Made by a program: the position numbers and the translations under genes | Assembly: GCF_001039355.2 (NCBI RefSeq) | Contig: NW_019775653.1 | Span: 237,562-262,926, forward strand | DNA length: 25,365 nt | Reading direction: 5' to 3' | Source of the DNA: Lingula anatina | Taxonomy: Eukaryota > Brachiopoda > Lingulata > Lingulida > Lingulidae | In this document: positions 1-10,200 of the stretch, one piece after another | How the letters are laid out: every line of letters starts with the position of its first letter | Numbering within the stretch: position 1 is the stretch's first letter | Notes under the pieces: generated by a model | What the model saw: the letters and a program-made list of their open reading frames with translations, nothing else | What the model was told of the DNA's origin: nothing | The model's database searches: none

Positions 1-480
1 AAAATTTAATTTTTCACATATTGGCATTTTCAAGGTGTGACTTTGAAGTTCCATGGGCTTGAAGACCCATGCTAGTCACATTTTCTGAAAATCCAAGATA
101 CGTATATTTTATTATTAAAAATTGACGGTCATTATGCTGTTAACCATTGTAATATTGCATCAGAATAGAAGAAAACACAATTTTGGGTGCTGCTGCCATG
201 ATGACCATTATGGGAAAACCATGTTACTGATGATTGCCAAACGTTCAAAAAAGAAATACAGGACTAAAATGCAGCCTGAGTTGGAAAAGCAGTCTAATTG
301 GCTTCTTTTTCTGGAAGTTATACATTTTCAAAGTGTGAACTTGAACTGCCATGGGCCTGAAGCCTTATGCTTGTTACACATTTTACTTACATTAGTATTA
401 CCTGTTGAGCATAATTAAAATTTGATGTTGAATTTGCAGTTTAACATAATGTACTTTTGCATCAGAATTGACAGTAGCCT
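1..480. repeat. Diverged direct repeat, two copies of about 180 bases
   Basis: Bases about 1-185 and 305-480 are diverged copies of each other. Shared landmarks are the block with 'ccatgggc..gaag' (51-64 and 349-362) and 'gcatcagaat' (about 158 and 460). Together with 481-842 this stretch is probably the intron before the first visible NAGLU exon. I see no exon in 1-842, and no upstream NAGLU coding sequence. Confidence 0.6.
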
Positions 481-715
481 ATTTTGTGCATAGTTATTTC
501 CTGTTTTTTGTCTGTACATTTGACAGCTTTGCTGCCTTGTTAAATGTTCTACAGGCAAGATGTGCTAATTTTGCTATAGTATACATAACCTTTTAAAACA
601 CAGTAAATATAGATTGTGCAGTTAGTAAGTACTTATGTAATAAATTCCTTTTTATATTTAGAACCGATCATTGTAGAGTTGATCAGTGCTAAGTCAAAGT
701 TTGTTTCATGGGGTG

Positions 716-716
716 T

Positions 717-775
<59 letters not shown>

Positions 776-777
776 TT
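716..777. repeat. (ATTT)n microsatellite
   Basis: About fifteen ATTT units followed by a T-rich tract lead straight into the acceptor AG at 841-842. The T-rich part doubles as the polypyrimidine tract of the NAGLU exon. The repeat keeps a frame open, which makes a spurious low-complexity ORF (FIYLFIYL repeats) in front of the real exon. Confidence 0.95.
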
Positions 778-842
778 ATTTTTATTTTTTATTTATTTTT
801 TTTTTGTCTATTTTTAAAACTTATTTTATTTTTTGCTCTCAG

Positions 843-2839
843 GTTCCGCTACTATCAGAATGTGTGTACATCAAGCTACTCCTTTGTGTGGTGGAACTGG
901 ACAAGGTGGGAGCGGGAGATTGACTGGATGGCCCTGAATGGAATAAACCTACCCCTGGCTTTCACTGGACAGGAGGCAATATGGCAGAAGGTAACAGGAA
1001 GTTATGATTAAAAAATAAATTTTTTTGTTGTTTGATTTTTTCCAAGTTGCTTTGTTAAAAACATGATTAATTTTTTATCATTTAAGGTTTATCTCAAACT
1101 GGGTCTCTCACAAAATGATTTGGATGAGCACTTTGCTGGTCCTGCTTTTCTTGCTTGGTAAGTGTACAAGATTTGCAAATTGTGTGCTAAAATTACATAG
1201 CAATAGTTTTTCCAGTAGAACTAATATGCATTGTTGATTTTACATTGCTTTATTTTTGTATGATGGACAGGATGGCCTTTCTGCTCATAGTAACAGGTAA
1301 TGAAAAGTTACCTGTAGTATTCAGATTTTAATCCAAATGAAATATTCTACAATTAGGGGCAGAATGGGGAATATGCGTGGGTTTGGTGGACCCATACCAC
1401 AAACCTGGTTAGACAACCAGCTAAAGCTACAACATCAGATACTGAGACGAATGAGAGAATTGGGTATGCTTCCTGTACTGCCAGGATTTGCAGGACACAT
1501 CCCAGAAGGATTTACAAGGTATTCTTGGAGTGTAGTAGAAGTATTAAAATTTTGATTCATAATTTATTTAAAGATTTATCTTTTGATATCAAATAGACTT
1601 ATCAATATCTAATTGTTTTTTGGACATATCAGTGCCATTGATCCTTGACAAGACTTTGATTCCTAACAAGTCAACAACTAGAATATAGCATTAGGGATAA
1701 ACCCTGCAGTGAAAAAGAGTATCATGAGATATATGTCTGTAAGTTATTGATATGGATGATTTTAATTTCAGAGTGTATCCTAATGTCAACTTTACGAGGC
1801 TGGGTGGATGGGCAGGTTTTGCAGATCCCAAATACTGCTGGTGAGACTTTTCTACTTGGCAATAAATGGCACATTTTGAAACTTGTCTCAAATAAGATAG
1901 AGTGGTAACATGTCAAAGTAAAAAATACATTTTAGTAATGTGAAGATCAAAAGCCCTGTCAAACTATATAACTGTTATAATGTGACATTAGTTTGAATAC
2001 AGAGTGGTTTGAATACTTACTGTGCTTACTTATGCGCATTACCCCACTGAGGTATAGGCCACCTACAAGTCCCCTCAATTTGCCCCAGTCTTGAGGTCTT
2101 CCTTAAGCTCTCTATAATTTACGTAAGTCTAGTCTTTTGGTATCAGCCTAGGTCATGGCACCAGTTGTTGCATGGCTTATCCTTCTTTCTTTTGAGTTTC
2201 TATGTTGGGCTTGCTTTGTGATGTTATTGCTGGCCACAGTAATGTGTGCCCCTTTGGAATGTCTTTTTTAAATATCTTCTTCAATCTGTGCTTGGTCACA
2301 AAATCTACATTTCTCATGGTGTCTAGCTAATGAATTTGATGTTTTTTGTGCAGGCATGTGTTTATAAAGATGTGGTATAAATAAGCTTGAAGATTTTTTA
2401 TTACAGCACGTATCTCCTTGACCCTAATGATCCCATGTTTGTCAAAGTTGGGCAAGCATTTATTGAAGAGGTAAATAATTTTTTACGTAGCAAGAGGGAA
2501 ACGTTTTGGATTTTTATGAACTAGAGGAATTCAATTGCTGTTTTCAATTTTACTCATTTTTTGTTTAAATATTTTTGTACTTATTTCTGTAGAGTATTGC
2601 TCCATCTTGAACTGAAACATTGGTCCTTAAAATTATCATAAGTTTGATCAATATGCTATGTGTTTCAAAATGTGTTTTGCTTACCTCTGTAACATAAAAC
2701 TTTTTCCTTCCACATTGAGGGAATAGGTTTATTGAGGGTTTATCATATTATTGTTCTTTTAACAGATGAGTAAAGAATTTAATGGAACCAACCACATCTA
2801 CAATGCTGACACTTTTAATGAAATGACTCCATCATCAGG
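843..2839 (+). CDS. NAGLU: Alpha-N-acetylglucosaminidase (GH89), partial, seven internal exons
   Basis: Lysosomal exo-glycosidase of heparan sulfate breakdown that removes terminal alpha-linked N-acetylglucosamine. Exons: 843-990, 1087-1157, 1357-1518, 1772-1840, 2407-2470, 2766-2839, all with GT-AG borders and matching phases; I count these six firmly, and nothing obvious lies between 1840 and 2407. (The summary's count of seven should read six.) The translation starts [17 protein letters not shown], then [45 protein letters not shown], and ends [13 protein letters not shown]. This follows human NAGLU from about residue 130 to 320. The Glu of FNEM matches the human catalytic Glu316; the second catalytic Glu (446) and the whole C-terminal half are not found. 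The first exon and signal peptide are also absent. The last donor (2840, gtaaca) is intact in phase 2, so the gene should continue, but no continuation is seen before the next gene. Either the gene is broken by an assembly error or rearrangement, or it carries a very long intron. Confidence 0.93.
2025..2350 (-). repeat. Possible degraded 3' end of a non-LTR retrotransposon ORF
   Basis: In the intron between NAGLU exons at 1840 and 2407, one minus-strand frame reads, with about three stops, [20 protein letters not shown] and [16 protein letters not shown]. The spacing resembles the tail of retroelement reverse transcriptases that end in a W..L....DR..WR..V..L pattern. There is no RT core and no defined end. 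This is a weak, pattern-only call. Confidence 0.25.
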
Positions 2840-3240
2840 GTAACATTTTATATCTCACTTCAAAGCTGAATGTAATTAATGCATTTTTGCACACTGTATT
2901 AAAATTTTTGTAAGTGTCTATGTATGATACTGGTAGACAATGAAATATAAGCATATGTTAAAGACAGTCTCAGCGCGTTAAACCCTTAAAATAGCACGAA
3001 AATGAATTTTCCTGGAAAACTCACCAATTTCCCCATAATGACCAAGGTATATCCTATCCAAAACCGTTCAGAAAATGAAGCTACCTAATACCGTTTTTAA
3101 GTTCCATTAAATAATAAAAGACGACTCGTCTTAAATACTCAGCTACCACCTCACAGTACGGCTTCAGAACGCGCAATTTCTCGCTAAGTCTCGCGGTTTA
3201 CTATGAATGAAGTACTACGGCTGAGACCCGGATGTTACTA
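2840..3240. other. Gap without recognised gene
   Basis: Nothing coding is recognised. From about 3110 the sequence becomes CpG-rich (for example tctcgcggtt), unlike the AT-rich sequence before it, which would fit a promoter region for the exon-like segment at 3262. Confidence 0.4.
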
Positions 3241-3252
3241 TTTGGCGCCAAA
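3241..3252. promoter_or_regulatory. Perfect E2F-type palindrome TTTGGCGCCAAA
   Basis: A perfect 12-base palindrome matching the E2F/DP consensus (TTTSGCGC) on both strands lies 9 bases before an ATG (3262) in a CpG-rich stretch. The match is seen directly; use as an E2F site is inferred. Confidence 0.45.
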
Positions 3253-3261
3253 ACAGCAAAC

Positions 3262-3473
3262 ATGGCTCAAACGCGCGTCAAGTCTGAACAGGAGAGCGAC
3301 AAAAGAGGGCGAAAGAAAATAGCCACTCCAGTTCGAAAGATATGAAAGAAAATTAGAGACAGACGAAGAAGCACTCAGACTGTGTATGTTGGGAGGGAGG
3401 TGGGGCGGTGGAGGACACTTAAAGCTGAGTTAGGACTCACATACAAGGCAATGGCGAAACTACTCCTCGACAC
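3262..3473 (+). pseudogene. Exon-like segment, basic N-terminus plus RW..LK..LGL...LLD motif, one in-frame TGA
   Basis: ATG at 3262 in strong Kozak context (aaacATGG) opens a frame of 70 codons plus 2 bases that ends at a consensus donor, gtgagt, at 3474. It reads MAQTRVKSEQ, a basic KRGRKK stretch, then RWRTLKAELGLTYKAMAKLLLD. The only break is a TGA at 3343-3345. The end resembles an N-terminal exon seen in many unnamed invertebrate nuclear or transposon-related proteins (RW..LK.ELGL.....A..LLD), from memory of the pattern only. The stop makes it a likely pseudogene, or an exon with a sequencing or allelic change. A possible phase-compatible last exon is 4265-4340 (24 codons to TAA after a good T-rich acceptor), but the link is unproven. 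Confidence 0.35.
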
Positions 3474-3577
3474 GTGAGTATGCGCTTCACAGGTCTCAAG
3501 TGTGTCTGATTATCATATTATCCTGTTCACAATAAATGACAATATTTGTGCTCATACAAAGTTGGTTACGTGTATAA

Positions 3578-3926
3578 GAGCGTTTTGGGCTTTACGTTTT
3601 CTGTTTTTGATCGGTACATGTACCGAAAAGATGGACAGGCGGCACTTACATGTCTGACATGTTTCGCTGTGTAGTCGTGACGTCTATCTCATGCTGACTG
3701 AAGCCTGCTGTGATTGGTCGTAAGCTTGGGAAAATCGAGGTCGTGACCTTGNGAGCGTTTTGGGCTTTACGTTTTCTGTTTTTGATCGGTACATGTACCG
3801 AAAAGATGGACAGGCGGCACTTACATGTCTGATAAGTTTCGCTGTGTAGTCGTGACGTCTATCTCATGCTGACTGAAGCCTGCTGTGATTGGTCGTAAGC
3901 ATGGGAAAATCGAGGTCGTGACCTTG
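3578..3926 (+). repeat. 174-base duplication around a single N: unmerged assembly overlap
   Basis: 3578-3751 and 3753-3926 are the same sequence apart from about three substitutions (tctgacatg/tctgataag and taagctt/taagcat), separated by one N at 3752. A single N between two near-identical ends is what a scaffolder leaves when overlapping contigs, often of two haplotypes, are not merged. The true locus probably has one copy. The join's correctness depends on whether this 174-base unit is unique in the genome. Confidence 0.85.
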
Positions 3927-6900
3927 AGCCGGAAGTATTTCTGGCTGTGCTCCGAAATCATGATAAATAGTTTTCGTTTTCTAATTCTTTATTCTAGTTG
4001 TCTTAACAGGACTTTTGTGACCCAGACTTATTCATATAATAATAAACAATCTCCCAAAACACAAATCTGATCAAAGTTTTACATAGAACCTGCTTCTATA
4101 CATTAATCTAACCCACTGAGTTGTCCTTTAAGTATCTTTATTTATTATTATTTCAGAACGTATCTTATTGTAGTGGATCAATAAAGGCTCAAACAGACAA
4201 CCTGCGTTTGTTAAGATATTGGACGCTACAAGAGTAAACAGATTCCTTGTATGATTTTTTTCAGAATCCCAAGAGTGGATGCCTTGGTAGAGCACATGTG
4301 GATTGAATTCTTCAAAACCAGTTTTAAAGCATTGAGATAACACTCCTTATGATTTAAACTAAAACTAAAAACATTCCATTAGACTTTCATTAGTCTCCCA
4401 GTGTAGAGTGTCTTGGATTTGGTAGCTGTTCAACTCTCCTGTGTGCCTTAACAGGGGCATCTGCTGTTTCCTCTTTATGAAATGATAAACTGTTATAGTG
4501 TAGCTATCACGTTGCAAAATTACGGCTTCCCAGAGAACGTTATAAAATTTTGGTCAAATTCAACATTTTGTAACCACTAGCAAAAAATGGCAGAAAGGTT
4601 AGCACAAAAACCAGTAAACTGATTCTGGATTTTCTCTTATTATTTTTACTTTTGATTTTATTTCGATCAAACGTGAATTTCACGAAATATATATGCACCC
4701 TCCACTTTCAGTATTAATAACTTCAAAAATAAATGGTCAATCAAAAATTCAAGGTACTGTTGACTAGAAATTATACTGAAACACAGCCACAGCTGTCAAT
4801 CTGACAGTTAAATAATGAGATATGGTGGTTGAAGTCTAGACTATATTAACCATCTTCAAAGCTGAGAAATCGCTCGTAATCCATTTGACGCAGGTACATG
4901 GGGCTAATTTAGCAAATTTAGCACTTCCACCTTACCTGTTATCATCTAATTGATCGGGAAGATCTATACACCATTACATGTTAAAATTGGGGTGTTTGTT
5001 TTTATCTAGATGTCAGAAAATCTTACTTTTGTACGCAAACTTATTCGCCCCAAGAGAGCCGCTCTTCCCTGAGAAATGATTGACAGCTGAGTAGGCCTAC
5101 CTACTCTTGTTTCACTGACTTGATTAATTATAATTATGCATGTACAGACTCCTAATTATGCATAGGAGTCTGTGCACTGTCTTGTAAGTGTCTAAGGAAG
5201 CGCTAGCAAACAAAAAGCAAATTATTTGAGGTGCAAGCAGAGGACAATGCCACCCGTCGTGGGTGGACGCCCCCATAGTAACGGTGCTTGACAACGGAGG
5301 CGGAGCCTAAAGGCTGCCACGCGTACCAGTCAGGACAGGTAGAAAAACTCGTCCAAATGTACATTTATAGAACGTGTTGCAAAAATAGAACTTAATTCAG
5401 TATTAGATCCAATATTGATTATTTCTAACATATAAAAGTCCAAAAATCGAGTTTCAGACGTATTTGTAATATCCTTGACGCCTTAAGAGGTACTCGTTCT
5501 ATTCCACAAACTCGGCTTTGTATTTGACCCTGTATATTCCCTTAAAATGTAGCCATAAGACATACAAGCTGTATAAATGTATAAACAAATTTGTGAGGTT
5601 GCAATAAGAACGAAAAGGGCAAACTGTGAGGTTAAAAAGCGTTTATAAAACCGTTGCCAAACATAAAGAAATGTTGTAAAGCAAATGACTCACTTTCACG
5701 AATCGCAGATAATAATCACAACGGAATCAAACAAGTAAAAGGATAGGGAGTTATTGAATGTAAGTTAAATTTACTTAAGATTCATCGAGTGCAGAAATTG
5801 TTCTCGTGGTAGGAAAAGATGGAACTTGTCAAAGTCATACATAGTTCGATTTGATTGGTCAATTTCTCAATAGATTTGCAAGTTTCTAACACGTGTGAAA
5901 CACATGCAAACTAAGGATGGATATGGTCCAAGCATGAGTAATTCGAATGATATTTAAATATTTTAAATTGAAAACAAGTCTTCTAGAAATTACCTAATAA
6001 GGAATTGTTGTATGGTGGTTTGCAACATGAGAATGGAAAATTCCTTGTAATCACGCAAAAACAATGGAAAGAAAACAAGTAAACGCATGGTCAGTATGGA
6101 AAAATAGAGTAAATGTTCTTGTGAAATTTTATGAAAAGTCGGTGAATAAGCGTTCGAAAGCTCCAGACTGTTGTCTTTCCTTCACTATAACAGATTGTTA
6201 AAATGATGGTTCAGTCAAACAAATCCCTGATACCATATATAGCCCAAAGTATATGATCAAAATTGGAGATTAAGAGGCTACCAAGTTCTATACTGAGTTG
6301 GGATCGTGAGATGCAAATTTTATTTTTTAGTCATTCAATGACCTAGAAATATGAGGATTTCAAGTCTGTGAAAAACCTAGAACCGGTGTTTTAACCATAG
6401 GCCTATTGTTTACGATCTATTAAATACTGACTCAAATTGATGGAAATTGGGGGTGGGAGCACATGCAGATTCTCGAAAGAATACCATAAAATTTCCATGT
6501 AGATTAGTAGCCCGTGTTACAAGGGCAGCAAAAGCAATTTAGACGTTTTTATAAAATTTCAAGCCCATTCAAATACAGGGCCGAAATTTTGTTGGAATTT
6601 TATTTGACAAAGAGTTTGAAAGTTTACTGTAAACACCGAAAAATTAGTATATACAGATACATGTATATATTGCCAAACTAATTTATTTGAACGACATAGC
6701 TAAAAGTCATCACATAACGAATTTTTTTAATTTTTAAATGAAAACATTGAAAATTAAAAACTTGTAGGGTGGATTGAGGATACGGAAAAAAGTATATAGT
6801 TTAGCAGGAGAGTGCTATGAATTGTTTATTATTGGTCAAAGGTAGGTAGCTAAAGAAAACCGAGAAAATATGTTTTAATGCACTTGTGTTGTTCTGATAT

Positions 6901-7217
6901 GCATGCACAGTATGGTAATGTTTTTTAGACTAAAAATAAGAAACATTGATTTTCATTCAAAGAAAATCAATATGAACTTTTTATTTTGCCGTCTAGATGC
7001 ATTTTGGATTTTCTAGTTTTATTGTAAATTCGTACATAAATTTTTAACACATGGACTTTGCCCCTATCTTTAATATACACGTTTGTTGTATTATAGAAAA
7101 CATAACACTTCGATATCTTGACACTATTACATGTATGTCATAAAATGGTTCATATTTTATCAACATTATCTTTGTGTATTTTATTCATTTATTTATTTAT
7201 TTGCAATGCTATCAAAG
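3927..7217. other. 3.3-kb AT-rich stretch with no recognised gene
   Basis: I looked here for missing NAGLU exons and for a start or first module of gene A and found neither. It holds the exon-like 4265-4340 segment, a small hairpin at 5144-5173, and a short GC-rich patch at about 5240-5320 with the palindrome ccacccgtcgtgggtgg. The rest is low-complexity AT-rich sequence. The end, 7170-7217, is T-rich and serves as acceptor tract for gene A's first visible exon. Confidence 0.5.
5144..5173. repeat. Small perfect hairpin, 10-base arms
   Basis: acagactcct and aggagtctgt flank a 10-base loop (aattatgcat). Flanking 'tgcatgt' and 'gtgca' extend the symmetry a little. It may be the core of a short palindromic repeat; no coding context. 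Confidence 0.5.
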
Positions 7218-10200
7218 AGTATCTAAAATGCCGCCGATGTCAACACAGAGTGTCATGGAGGAGCAACATAGTAAATTTGAGAGAGCACGTGTCTTTTGGA
7301 ACTGGATTTCACGGGTCGGAAGACATTCATCTTTTCGAGGAAAAAGTCCATACGCAAGTTCACAGTTTCAAGGATGAAAAAAGTAAGTAGTATGGAACGG
7401 GGGTGGGGGTGGGGGGGGGGTGGGGGGGGGGGGAGTGATTTCAATCTTGTCGGATATTGACATAAATACTTTGGGACATTTGGGATATAACACTGAAAAA
7501 CTTTAACAATCGCAAAAAAGGGAATAGCATCTAAATTTCTTATAGAATTTTCGGTCCAGACCTTATGGACTAAACTGCTTCTGGTAGAGTTTAAGGTTCC
7601 TGAGGGTTACTTAGGGGAGACCGGGGCTAGTTGGCACAGTTAGACACATTTGATCTCGTAGAGCCAACTAGGATTGAGTTGGAGTAACAAAACCGGTTTC
7701 AAAGTTAGCCCCATGAACTAAGCAGCCTTGAAATGAATTTTTACCCATTTTTAATTTATGAAATTGATCTTTGAGAGTCTTTGATTTTTTCTTGTCTTTA
7801 CTGGAACACCTCGTCATTTTTACTTTTTTCGAAGTGGTATCATTTATCATTTGTGTTCCTTGTAGATGATTACCACGTTTTCCTAACTGTAGAAGATGTT
7901 GACATTGACTGCCGCAAGAAAAATAAAGTAGGTTTGGGTGAATTCCTTAGAGGACCGTTTTATATATTTAATTAACAACTGGGCATCCTTATAATGTATG
8001 AAATATATAAAATTTACAACATGGATTAGATATATTTGTAACCTCACCACTCTTTGAACAACATTATCATCAGTATGTGTATTTTTACAGGTAAAGAGTG
8101 ATTGGTTTGTTGGTCTTACGGCAGCTGAATGCAGATGCCCCCGGGACTGGTGCCAGCGGCTCGTTGGTTGGTATGTTTGTTCTTTTATATATTCTATATT
8201 AGGACAAAGAATGGGACACCGGATTCTACTCCTTTTCGCAGTGGACCCCCCACCCCCCACCCCCCGAAAAGAGCACCTACAGCCTTCATAACATAACATA
8301 ATGCGCTCAGGTCTTTTCCCTTATAAAAACGTTGCGACGATTTTATTTCTTTATATATAAATATCGTATTCTAATGCTAGATCGGAAACACTTTGAATTC
8401 CAGGCGCTTCCAAAATGTTGACCGTCATTTCTACGGCTTGCTTGTCAAGGAACTACATGGACCCCACCTTAAAGGTAAGGTGGAAACTACTTTTACTACC
8501 TCATAAGTAAAAATTATCAACCACAAGCCGAAATATTTTCGTACCGTTAGCTTACGGCCAACCTGGGCGAAGGCCTTCATCTGACTGATGTTGGCACTCA
8601 CTGACCACTAGGTGGTATAGCGGCCAGGACCCTCTTATAATTGTCAGGAAGATCGACCCACCCCCGTCCCTATTCATGGGTGGCTTGTGACGGCTGATGT
8701 TGATCGCCTTATGTTACGCGGGATGTCAGTTGACTCAGATTCAAGGATCTTGGTTGAATTCCAGTCGATACTGTGGCCGGTCTCTATTACATGTTCAGAA
8801 ATGGCAGAGCTGGTATTGCCTACAGTCGCTGATTTTCTGTGTTCACTCACCCTGGTCTTCAACTGTCTACCTGTCTCACCAATGTAAAAAGAATTACAGT
8901 CATGACAGTTGATATCGTATATATTGTCACACAACGTTGTTCTCAAGGGGTTTTGTCCTTTAGTGCCACTAGATGTTAACATCATGTTACAATTGTTTCA
9001 ATGTGTACTGGAGCCTAAAGGCTGTGTTGACACTGTGCCTTTTGTAGATCCTGCACACTTTCTCTGAAATTCCTTTACAATAAGGGAGAATCACTAACTG
9101 TTTTTCCCTGTCTGTATCTGTTGGCTCACGGTTGGTCTTGGCGAGGTTTTGTCTTTAAAGCCCAGGGTGGGTAACCACACGTCATGAGAGCCTCATTTAG
9201 TGTATTGTTCTCCAGTGTCTTGTCTTCCTCATTTGTCACGATCGTGTTGCACCTGTGTTTTAAAGTATTTACTACCCCAAATACCAATGGAATTGTTTTC
9301 CTCCAGCTCTCTAGTGAACTTGATGTTACGGTCTTGGCTGTCGATAAAGTCAGTGATAGCAGTTATGTGGATTCTGTGGCAGATGGTGAACGTGTCGTCT
9401 ACATATCTCAACCAAAGACGTGGAGGATTGGACATAGATCCCATTGCGGGATCCTCAAAGTACTCCATATACAGACTGGCCACAATAAGACTGATTGGAC
9501 TGCCCACACCCTGAGCTTCAGAGATAACTTGACACTAACCTCTTCACTATAGCCTATCTTCATCGTGTCAGTATATGTCGGTGTAAGTCGGTACACTAGT
9601 GAATAGTGCACTCACATCATACGATACTAAGGCTTCCTGTAGTCCCAGAATGATATCCTTCACTTTATTCACTAAGTCGTTAGAGTTTATTACATGGTGA
9701 CATAAATTTTCCCACTAATGAGCGCTATACCACCTAGCGATCAGTGAGTGTCAACATTTACTCACATCAGTCTGATGAAGGCCTTCGCCCACTAATATAT
9801 AATTTATTTTGCCCCAACAGGATGGTTGTGGTGTCAGTCCTGTAGGAACCATTTATTCCAACTGGAAGATATCGTTCCCAAGGATCCAGTGTCATCCAAG
9901 ATAGTCTACAAGGAGAGTACAATTATTGGTCGAGTGTTTGGAGTCCGCGTTCCAGTCCTAAAGGATGAACACGGTTAGTGTTTAAAATGTGACATTAAAA
10001 TGTTTCGGTTAAAAACGAAAAGAAGACCATGGGTAATGCCAGAAATACTTCACTCAACAGCTATGACATAATTTTTAAAATGCTAAACCGTTTTAGAAAA
10101 AGTGAAAATGTGAAGGTTATAGTGTGGGGGGGATACTGAGAAGTTGAGTCTCAGTTCCAGTGGAAAGATAATTGTATACGGTGAACATTGTGTTGCGCGT

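Larger units (their letters stand above)
7218..8474 (+). other. CULT-like zinc module 2 of gene A (four exons)
   Basis: Residues about 1-126. It opens with LKCRRCQHRVSW (first zinc pair, CxxC), then GFHGSEDIH, then SDWFVGL, ECRCPRDWC (second Cys group, one CxxxxC pair), LVGWRF and FYGLLVKELHG. In human cereblon the same order is CKQCQ, PHGYVHE, HSWFPGY, CKIC, IGWKF and FWGL...L. Of the three Trp that form the cereblon ligand cage (380, 386, 400) the first and third are kept; the middle one is Thr or Ala. The module ends at LKG, directly followed by module 3. The related RIG-I-like receptor C-terminal domain also has two Cys pairs, so family assignment rests on the WF, GW and FYGL motifs. Confidence 0.65.

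Noticed and set aside
616-1011. 131-residue open frame with FIYLFIYL repeats
   Set aside because: It is the (ATTT)n microsatellite read through into a real NAGLU exon; only 843-990 is coding.
1841-2406. A seventh NAGLU exon
   Set aside because: The codon TG|C joins 1840 directly to 2407 in phase and in line with the human protein, so no exon is missing; six exons is the correct count.
4128-4343. 71-residue minus-strand open frame
   Set aside because: No family motif; it is the shadow of AT-rich sequence and of the plus-strand exon-like segment at 4265-4340.
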